A DNA stretch of 64,000 nucleotides from Acanthosoma haemorrhoidale. Taxonomy: Eukaryota; Arthropoda; Insecta; Hemiptera; Acanthosomatidae. The DNA lies in assembly GCA_930367205.1 (NCBI GenBank), contig OV884012.1:31468796-31532795 (forward strand), given 5' to 3'. Each line of letters starts with the position of its first letter. Within the stretch, counting starts at the first letter, position 1. A model generated the notes under the pieces. It was not told the origin of the DNA. It saw nothing but the letters and a program-made list of their open reading frames with translations, and searched no databases. Position numbers and translations under genes: made by a program. This document shows, piece by piece, positions 55,322 to 64,000 of the stretch.

Positions 55322-55823
55322 GAGTTGTTAATCTTGGGATATTTAATAGCCAGCACGGGATGATTAATTCATATCGCAAACATTAATCAACAAGTTTACT
55401 TAATCAAACGTTCGTATATAGCGTGTGGCGTAATACTATCATCAGGCTATTGTCAATCACGTGGAAAACAGATTTTCTGAACTCAAACTTGGAGTTTGAC
55501 TCACTTTGATGTGAAAACTTTTAATCTAGAATGCGCAGGTCAATATTATGTTGTACATTCCAGTTGGTCCATAAATCAGTACTTTAGCCTCTCTTTTTGA
55601 ATTTTGAACTAATAACTTGAATTATTAATTTGAATTGGAAATAAATATACAAATAAAAAACAAAAAAAATTTTAATATACATATAAGTCTCTTGCTAGTT
55701 AGCTCTCAGTCTATATCCATTAATCCTGGATTAAGTTCCACTCCTCAGGGTCTCAATATCACATATTCTAAGCTTTTCTTTCTTTTCTTTTAAAGACATC
55801 TGCAAAGATAGATTATTTAACTG
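55322..55823 (+). repeat. Putative 5' LTR of an errantivirus-like element
   Basis: The right end is secure: ...TTATTTAACT directly before a primer-binding site. It shares TTTCTTTCTTTTCT and CAAAG..TTATTTAACT with the LTR ending at 58298. The left end (AGTTGTTAATC at 55322) is a guess based on the AGTTA-type ends of errantiviral LTRs and on length. Confidence 0.45.
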
Positions 55824-55841
55824 GCGCCCCGAACAGGCACC
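55823..55841 (+). promoter_or_regulatory. Primer-binding site, tRNA-Lys type
   Basis: TGGCGCCCCGAACAGGCAC differs from the classical tRNA-Lys complement TGGCGCCCGAACAGGGAC by one inserted C and one substitution. It lies exactly at the end of the putative 5' LTR. Confidence 0.65.
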
Positions 55842-57837
55842 TGGTAGTATACTCAGTAAATTCACGTGAGTCCACCATCTAGAGATCTCACATTTGGCAA
55901 CGGACAGTAAGACCACTCCAATAGCGTGAGAAGACCGATGTAAATACCTCTGGAAAGATACCCCACAGGACAGGACTTCAGCGATATTGGGTACTGATCT
56001 ATTTCAATACATTTTCACCTAAAGAAATTGGACTTTATTGAAGACATCATCCACTTGGGACCATAGAACTTCAAGTAAGAAGAGAAGACGGTTCGTCATC
56101 AAGCCGGGAAGATCCGAAGAAATATTTTCTGCATCTGTGAGTATTGACAACCTGTCCCCTAACATCAACTAAAACTTGTGAAGGAAACTCCATCATTTAC
56201 TGACTTACTCTGAGACAATTGGTTAATAGACACATGATCAGCAATTAACTACATACACCCATGTCCGTAACCCTAGGAACTGAAATTAAGTCGGTAGATT
56301 TCATAGTGGTAACACCAGCTGGTAGCGAAAAAGACAATGGCTCAGTCATTCTAGATTTGGCACCAAGACTGGGTTTGACCCGTTGGTTAAATTTAAAATC
56401 TACAACTTTAGTAACCAACACGAAATATTATTAGGAATGCAAACAATGAAAACCCAAGAAACAGGAACGAATAATGAAATTAAAATGAATAAAATAAACG
56501 TAACAATTAATAATGGTCAAATAATATACAATGAATTATATTAATTAAAGAATGAAAAATAACTAGAAACTCTTTTAAGACATGAACATATAACTAATGA
56601 TAATAAAATAAAATCATCACGTGACTTAACCTTTCCAGAACTTGACGATATGGAAAAAGAAGAAGACATGGTCAGATTAATAGAAACAACACCTAATGAC
56701 TTAGAAGAATACAACCAAATTTTACAAGAACTCAACACAGAAGCCATGTAAGACGAAATTAGTATAGTAGCTATACAGCAAGACTCCCAAAACCAAAACT
56801 CTAGGAACGAACAATTTTTCATAGCCCCTGACGACAAAACAATAAATGTTGAAAAACACCAAATTATAATAACCAGAGGACATAAAAACGTACAATCTAT
56901 CAAACCGTTTAATAAAAGAAAATATGACATTTCTTTCAATTATGAGGAAAAATTAGACCAATTTCTAACGCAAACCTATAAAAACAAAATACCAAGTTAC
57001 TCCAACGACAGACAGACCATTCGAAGAACTAATGATGGACACCCTTAGGTATGAAGGAAAACAAATTTAACAATAGTAGACACCTTTTCAAAAAGAATGT
57101 TCGCTAGAGCTGGAAAAACCTGTAACGCTATCAATGTATTTGAAGTTTTGACAGAGTACTTGGCTCATTTGTTGTATTGGCTAGGACTGGGGCCTATTTG
57201 TATAAAAATGGACAGCGGACGAGATATAATAACAACCTTATAAAGAACTTAATGACTCCCAAGGGATCGAACCATACTACATAACACCCAATCACCCCAA
57301 TTCAATAGGACTCCTTAATAAAGCCCAATCCACTTTGATAAAAATTTAACGAACCATTAGGGAAGAAAAATCTCTAGAAACAAATTTAAAACTATCATTA
57401 ATGACATTTAGTTATTCTTTAAATAAAAGTTTAAAAATGTCCCCCAATGAGATTAATTTTGGTATAATAAAAGACCCTAGCAAAGAAGAGGGCCAAAATT
57501 AAGTTTAATCTGTCTTTTACCTGTGACAATCATGTAATAACCACTATTGTACCAACATATTTAATCCTGTACAATATACAAGAAACCTTTGTTGGAACAT
57601 GTAACCATATAAAAACCAAGTCGATTTGTATTAACATTAAGAATATGAGCTATGATTGCATATCTAACGCTTTGCATAATAACTTAGATTAATGTATCAC
57701 TACAACTATTGTAACTCCTACTCCTTTCATTCAGTATTACGATTTTATAGATGTATCGTTAACTTTTAATTTATTATATGTATTCATTGTAAGCAAGAGT
57801 ACCTTACATATACACTTACCCTTCTCCTCTGTTATTA
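55842..57837 (+). pseudogene. Gutted errantivirus-like internal region: protease-like and integrase relics
   Basis: After the primer site and a leader comes a protease-like segment (VDFIVVTPAGS, VILDLAPRLGL, and an ILLGMQ-like flap end, frameshifted) at about 56290-56470. The reverse transcriptase is missing. At about 57070-57480 there is an integrase core (IVDTFSKRMFARA, IKMDSGRD, TPNHPNSIGLLNKAQSTL, MSPNEINFGI). Its two Asp are visible, but the third acidic residue is replaced by Asn. Downstream (57500-57830) is an open, cysteine-containing stretch where an env gene would lie; I cannot identify it. There are many stops: an inactive old copy. Confidence 0.62.
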
Positions 57838-58298
57838 AGTTAGATACTAAGGAAATTATTTATAACCAAATTAAGAAAAATGTATTTTGAAACTAATGTA
57901 TTGTCTAAAAAACATGTTATTTCTTAAAATATCACCATCCTGCCCAGGAGTTCAGGAATTAAAAACGGGAAAAGTTTTATAATATGAGCAAGAGGAAGGG
58001 TCTTGAGCAGAACTGTATACCTGCCTCGTGACTTCATGAAAGTCACAGATGGTTCCCTGTTATTTTTAAGTAAGCAGCCGCATCCTTCCAAGACCTCCCT
58101 GCACCCCAGAATCTTATCCTTTTCTTATACATATATGTCTCAGATTTAGCCCAGACCCCACTTGCTCCTAGACATTCCGCCCAGTATGTAGTAACGTAAC
58201 TCTTACTATTTATAAATACCAGTGTTTTACTTGTACTCCATAATAAAGCCTTTCTTTCTTTTCTATTAAAAGACTCTCCTCTACAAAGTTTATTTAAC
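57838..58298 (+). repeat. LTR, plus orientation
   Basis: It runs from AGTTAGATACTAAGG to TTATTTAACT, with AATAAAGCC near its end. Its body matches, in reverse, the segment 58712-59480. It is probably the 3' LTR of the element to its left, although similarity to the 5' LTR is limited to the end. Confidence 0.55.
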
Positions 58299-58711
58299 TC
58301 ACGATGACTGTTGTAGCGACACATTAGACTTTTTAGCACCATTACTTACAAGATGGCCATGTTCCATTACATCGTTAATAGATTATATAACATCACTCTA
58401 GACAGGGAAGCCTGTCCTTTTCTCTAGGACATAATAAGCACCTGACCAGCTTTACTAGCTTGGACGATCGTTCTGAGGCTTTTTTGACCCTAGAAGGGCG
58501 AGGAATTGTTGGATTTTTTCTCTCAGCCGACGATGTAGATTTCCCTGGACTCGTCGCTCGACATGAGGTTTGGCAAGCTGTAACCCAAGATTTTTCAAAA
58601 CTTCACTTTTTTTTATTCAAATAAATCACTAAAGTATTGATAGGTCCAGCTCACAAAAAAAAAATCTCAAAAGCAATCGCCGAGTTCCCTTCCCTTTCGT
58701 ATAATTATGGA

Positions 58712-59480
58712 CAGTTAAATAATCTTTGTAGAGGAGAGTCTTTTAAAAGAAAATAAAGAAAAGCATTATTATAAAGTACAAGCAAAACACTGGTATATAG
58801 AATTATTAAGAGTTATGTTACTATATACTGGGTGGTATGTGTGGGAACAAGTGGGGTCTGAGTTTTTTTTTTTTCAAAACCTCTTTATTGATCAAAATTT
58901 TTACAATTTACAAATTTCTCCTCTTACTGCATACGCAGATGCATTCGAAGGAGGGTAGAATTACAATAACGATTTTCTATTTGAAGTTAAAATTACAAAT
59001 CACATAGTACAGGACTAGGTGATGGGGCTAACCTTCAGATTACAATGAGGGAACTACAAACTAAAACCTAAAACTAGAACCTAAGACTAAAGCGTTCCTG
59101 CCGCTACAGCGTCCTGCCATCAACGCTTCTCGGGTCTGAAGCTAAAGCTGAGAGATATACGTATAAGAAAAGGATAGTTCTCGAAAGTATGGAGGGAGGT
59201 GTTGAAGGGATGCGCTTGCTTACTTAAAAATAACAGGAACCATCAGTGACCTCCATGAAGTCACGAAGCAGGTATACAGTTCTGCTCGAGTCCCTTCTAC
59301 TGGTTCTTAGCAAGATTATATATAAAGCAAGCGTTATAAAACTGACCATTTTGTCGAATGTATCAACTCCATCTTTAGTGAAGAAATAACAACATAAAAC
59401 AGTATTGATCCAAAACTCCTTAAAAAGTCTTTACAGATAACAAAAGGTAAGGAGCTGAAAAAGAACAACTTTTATAAGGT
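58712..59480 (-). repeat. LTR, inverted copy, interrupted by a small insertion
   Basis: Reverse complement of most of 57838-58298: AGTTAAATAATCTTTG at its left is the reverse of the LTR end, and CTTACTTAAAAATAACAGG near 59212 the reverse of 58056-58074. Without the insertion at 58862-59143 its length fits the plus copy. Confidence 0.6.
58862..59143 (-). mobile_element. SINE-like or LINE-tail insertion inside the inverted LTR
   Basis: It starts with T14 on the plus strand (poly(A) on minus) and is flanked by GGTCTGA on both sides (58855-58861 and near 59137), a likely target-site duplication. It contains AGGTGATGGGGCTAACCTT, shared with the insertion at 7236-7500. I see no clear Pol III boxes, so it may be the truncated tail of a LINE. 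Confidence 0.55.
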
Positions 59481-59484
59481 AACT

Positions 59485-60920
59485 CGGGTGACTGATAGCC
59501 CCAGGAGGCTGGCAAAGGTAAACAACTTGCAGGAGAGCTGTGAATATACAATCAATAGGAAGACCTCATGGAGGAGGGAAAGTAGTCAGAACAAGAATAG
59601 GCATGATGTGTTAGGCTTTCCTCTCTGGGGTGAGTCACAACGCCTGTTGATTTAATAAAGACAAGGCATAACTTATCCCCTTGAAAATAAGTGATTTAGT
59701 CTATCGTAAACAGAAAGTAAGGGACCAATTAAAATTAGATTCCTAGAATAAGAGCCCTGTAATCGATGTGTTTATTTATTTAAAATGTTTGAGTCTCGCG
59801 ATTGATTGATGACGTTCGCATTCTGTGGTGGTACTTGTAATCAGTTGCATTTCGGCTACCGATGTTACTTGGCAAAGTTATTGAATACTATGTTCGCAGT
59901 TCCTTTTTGGGCTAAGGTAGCATCTGTTGAAATAGTACAACTACCACTTTTCGGAATCCGATTTGACAGTTTAGGTCAAGGTAGACCAAGGTAACAGCAA
60001 ATACATTGATCGATAACTTGACCTTACATTCTGAAAGTTTATAAGGAGTTGAGTGCCGTTTCCTGATATGAAAGGTTCCCAGTATAATGTTATGTCACAT
60101 ATCTGTATCAACTGAATTGTTTGTAATGAATTTAATACCTTTTCCTGGTATAGAAGGTACCTGATGTAATGGCTAATGGCACGTCGCATGTGTGCGTCGC
60201 CTGAATTGTGCATTGTATGGTACATTTGAAAATTCTGAGCTAGCCAGTTTTTATTTTATTTGTGATATCAAAGAACTACCATTACTGTTATTGTTTAAGG
60301 AGAACAGGATTTATAAAATATTCTGAGTCTTGGACTTTTTTCAGGGACCTTTTTTTGCTTGTTTTATTTTTTAATTATTTATATACTTTACACCTACGAG
60401 TTATATGTTTCTATTATTATGTTCATGACATGAGTTTATTATCATTAATTTCCTTGAGCAATTTGATGTAAACAATTAAGTAAATTCTGTTTCTTGAATC
60501 TTAACTATTTATGAACTTCGTTTTATAACCAACAACGTATAACACAACACCTATATATAAGTAATATTTTCTCTAGTATCTCTGATACTGCATCTCCCGG
60601 ATATATACTCGTATATAATAAACATGGAAAACTGGTTGACCTATTTCTGTAACTACTTACAACTACAACAACTCCGTTTATTTATTTATCGCTATCTGCA
60701 TACGACGATTGATGTTATATGAATAAAAAAAATAGCTCTAAATTTCTGGGGTCGATGATCGTACTAATAAATTCATCTTAAATGATCTATTTACTCATAG
60801 AATAGTTTATACCAGTCATCCGAAACCAGTTACGACATTTAACAGTCAACGTTTCTCCTATTCAGGCTTCTTCACAGCTACAATAACAAACGAAATTTAT
60901 AATTTACACACACCGAAGAC
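59485..60920. other. Intergenic, no gene recognised
   Basis: A+T-rich; the open frames at 59806-59994 and 60262-60471 resemble nothing known. Confidence 0.3.
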
Positions 60921-61186
60921 AATTGAAGGGTTTGCTGCAAAAAGGAGGTAGCTCCAATTTTTCCATTTGTTGGGAAACCAAACAAAACGTTTAAAAAATT
61001 CAAATTTTAAGTTATGTAAAAATATTGTTGTTGCTTACTTTCAATTATGGTGTTTACATATTACGATTGCAGCTGCATCCTTTTTGTGCCAAATAAAAGA
61101 GGTTTTTTTTTGACACAAGAAAGTGTTTCTAACTCCCAACAGCTATGGGATGGAGCTACCTCCTTTTTGCAGCAAACCCTTCAATT
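60921..61186. mobile_element. MITE with perfect 36-bp terminal inverted repeats
   Basis: Positions 60921-60956 and 61151-61186 are perfect reverse complements. Reading inward they are AATT then GAAGGGTTTGCTGC and so on to GGTAGCTCCA. The palindromic AATT at both edges may be a 4-bp target-site duplication, leaving 32-bp TIRs. The repeat continues imperfectly inward (TTGTTGGGAA against TCCCAACAG). The 266-bp unit has no coding capacity, so it needs a transposase in trans. The superfamily is uncertain. Confidence 0.85.
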
Positions 61187-61189
61187 ACA

Positions 61190-63150
61190 TACAGAACACT
61201 TAAAATAAATAACAATAGTTACTAAACCTGCCATTACAGGTCTTATCGCAATATTCTTTCAATGTTACTTCCATGTTAGAGTATAGAATTTTGGATGAAA
61301 GCTCTAGTTATACAATGAAGTGTCGGATTATAAGAGATGGTATAATGTTTTAGCTAGAATTAGTTGACTATACAAAATTACAAAAAAAACAACAGTTAGG
61401 TGTCAACTATTAATCAATTACTTCTGACATTTTCGGAACGAACCCATTAATTGTGAGATACATCCTACATCATATATTTTTACATTGATGTAATTCAATT
61501 GCGTGTTAAATGTCATAGTGAAATATAGCTGTTATTAGTCGCTGTGTATAATTTAAAAAAATAGTGGTGATTAGTAGCTGAAACAAGTTTCTATCAAGAT
61601 AAAATTTCACGATAAAGGGAAGAGTTGCTAATTGACAAGTCAAATAAAGAAAAAATGTCTTTGAAAAAAAACTAGAAATTTGCAATTGTTCTTAAAGGGT
61701 TTTAACTAGCTGAATTTGTAGTCATATTACATCATATAGCTTTAAAATGCTAACTCAATAAGATATGCTGTAGATATTTGGCTTTGCTGGGGAGAAATAC
61801 ATAGGGGTTTATCGATTACATAATGTGACCTTTAGACTTAAGGTCGTAGCTAGAAATGTACTCAGCTATTATCCAGATGAAGTTGATAATATGAAAACAT
61901 TCTTAAAAATCATTTTGTCTAAATTAAATTTAAAACCGTAGAACAACGTTATGTGAATGATAAGATCTTATATTTCAAATTTTAAACAGTTTTAAGGGTG
62001 ATTTTATTTTATTATAGGAACCAGAAAGGTTAGAGAGATACATTATTTAGATTATATTTGTAAATAAACAATAATCATTGTTTGTTGCCCATCTTAGTAA
62101 TTTTAGTGTGCTTTTTTAAAAATTTTGGCGAGTGTTTAGAATTTGTGTAAATCAACTCTTGTGAATATTGTGAATCTGAAAAATATAAGTCACACTGTAA
62201 TAATTTTGAAAACGAGGACTAGTGATATCCATAAACTATGTGAAGCACTATTTTATAAAATAAAAATTGTTTGCCCAGAATTTAAACCCAAAGTAATTTA
62301 CTTTATGAAATTATCGTGGTGGTCAAATGGAAGGAATTTTAATTATATAAAATATAAATTATATAGATTTTATTAAAATACTTATAATGTTTCAATGGAA
62401 TATGTTTAAATTTAGTATGAATAAGATTACAGATACCATAACTATTTAAAATTATTAAAATACAGATAACTATTAAAATTATTTCTGACTAACATACAAC
62501 GGTGTCTTCTAAAGATGAACAGTGCAGATAAGATCTTAGCGTCTCGGGGGCCCAATACGCTTGCCAGATCGGCCTCCCAAGGTCCCGTTCCAGAAATCAG
62601 AGTTGTTTAGGGGCACCTACCCGAAAAAGTAGTCTATGCGCTGCATCTTCCGACCGTTTATATTTCCTACTCCTGGACCTAGTGCTCTTCATTTAGGGAG
62701 GGCGGTCTTCTATTCTGTTAAGTGAATATTACATCATTAGATAACACCAAGGTGCAAAGATGTTAGGACCTGACCCAAAACACTATCCAAGGCCTCCCTT
62801 ACTTTATGATGGTAATTACTTGTCCAACAACTCTTCCTTCGGGATAATCCATAAAGGACCTACCAGGGCACATCTGAATTCTTTTCTACCTGACCGTTGA
62901 TCCCTGAAGCCTTCTGCTAACTTTTTTACTTTGCTAAACTTTCTACACACCCTCTACCTCTTAGTAGCAATCTTATTTCTACATTAAATTCACATGTCAG
63001 GATCGAACACATATAACATGTCAAAAATATTCACAAGAACATTATCGTAAATCGGTAATAAATGCTTTAATTTTAAAAAGTAAATGCGGATTCTTGATGA
63101 AGGAGGTTTTTGGTTTAAATCCATAGATAGAATATACTTACACCAAGAAG
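61190..63150. other. Intergenic, no gene recognised
   Basis: A+T-rich except for a patch at about 62530-62960 with higher G+C that looks repeat-derived. No supported gene. Confidence 0.3.
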
Positions 63151-64000
63151 TGTTAATCTCTATTCACTGGTGGTTTTGATAAATTTTGTAGCATTAACCG
63201 TGAAACGAGAACCGTGCGATGAATAATATCTCCTATTACGTTGAAGGTAACGCGTGTTATGTAAGGAACCGGTATGTTGTGAATTAGAGTCGACACCGGT
63301 GGAGGCAGGAGTGCTGCGCTGTCAGAGGGAGTTGTCCTGCCGAGTAGCCACCTGAGGGAATTAGATTTGGACAAGGAGCAGCAGAGCAGGTTCCACTCGT
63401 TCCCGCGGGACCGGTCCTATAGGACCCAGGTGTCGCCACGATTATTATTAATCAACGCCAGTTAGCTAAGTCCAATGTTCTGTCTTCGGCTCGGAGCCGG
63501 GGTAGTTTCGCAGCCCTCTAACTGCCTCAGCTCACACGTTTATTTCCATTCAGTCCACTCCTTTCCTTCCTCTCCTGTACTCTAATGACTATCGTGGGAC
63601 AAGGGGACATGGTTACCCTAATTAATGACTTGAAAATGAAAATAAAACAAACATGAGTTTGAGTCGGGTGAGAAATAATGAGTAACTAATTGAAAAAATA
63701 AGTTTTAAACTTAGTAAATCATACTTGAATAAAGATTGATAGTTACAGTACCTGGCCATCAGATGCCAACAACGGCTTCTACCTGGGCAGCTCTAATTTC
63801 TTTCCATGGAGATTTGTCTAATAAATACTTCTTCCTCACTTCCTACTCAATCTACCTAATGTATAGAACTGATCCGGTAAGGAGACAAACAGAAATCAAA
63901 TCTTTCCTTCAATATTACAAATCTGGAGTACACAGGACAGACCAGTACTTTTATGGACAATACTATATTTTAAATTAAGTTTTGTTACAAGGGGCTTTCG
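63151..64000. other. Intergenic; two unassigned open frames
   Basis: A minus-strand frame (63153-63374) and a plus-strand frame (63736-63978, with DPVRRQTEIKSFLQYY) are open but unrecognised and lack visible splice support. The region is moderately G+C-rich around 63280-63570. Confidence 0.25.

Noticed and set aside
56541..56939. Minus-strand frame of 132 codons, hydrophobic and serine-rich
   Set aside because: The plus strand is a decayed errantivirus-like internal region with low-complexity Asn/Glu-rich sequence; the minus frame is a composition effect.
1..64000. CRISPR arrays, operons, rRNA genes, prokaryotic signals
   Set aside because: None seen; introns, LINEs and LTR relics identify eukaryotic nuclear DNA.

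Overview
The window is arthropod, most likely insect, nuclear DNA. It is A+T-rich, its small genes are split by GT-AG introns, and it is packed with relics of insect-type retrotransposons (jockey-like and I-like LINEs, Ty3/gypsy-errantivirus-like elements), a MITE and tRNA-like repeats. Species and order cannot be fixed from the sequence. Many open frames longer than 60 codons are shadows of transposon genes.

Genes. The best host content is a tandem, all-minus-strand array of small secreted cysteine-containing proteins that I assign to the DUF4773-like class. One divergent member lies at 177-1203. Three close paralogues, called A (3549-6289), B (17830-20084) and C (27319-31494), each have six coding exons and an unbroken 166-codon frame. 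I rebuilt them by hand from splice sites. The last three introns have the same position and phase (1, 1, 0) in all four genes. A and B are nearly identical; C is older. Apart from this array I see no confident host gene.

Layout. 1-1250: first DUF4773-like gene. 3025-34250: two complete and one partial direct tandem units (about 3025-16984, 16985-26469, 26470-34250). Each complete unit holds a secreted-protein gene, a gypsy-like pol relic, a broken jockey-like relic and unassigned sequence. Unit 1 also carries a nearly full-length jockey-like element (8587-12983) with a perfect 14-bp target-site duplication; the matching site in unit 2 is empty, so the insertion is younger than the duplication. 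36268-40850: a complete jockey-like element with two intact ORFs and a 12-bp target-site duplication. 41740-51060: a graveyard of LINE fragments from at least three families. 55320-59490: a gutted errantivirus-like LTR element with a tRNA-Lys-type primer-binding site, beside an inverted LTR copy. 60921-61186: a MITE with perfect terminal inverted repeats. The rest is A+T-rich DNA in which I recognise little.

Most unusual point. The intact jockey-like element has a 439-codon ORF1 and an ORF2 of about 895 codons in the same frame, separated by a single TAA. ORF2 contains no methionine codon at all, so it can hardly be started at AUG. This points to stop-codon readthrough or termination-coupled initiation at the adjacent GUG.
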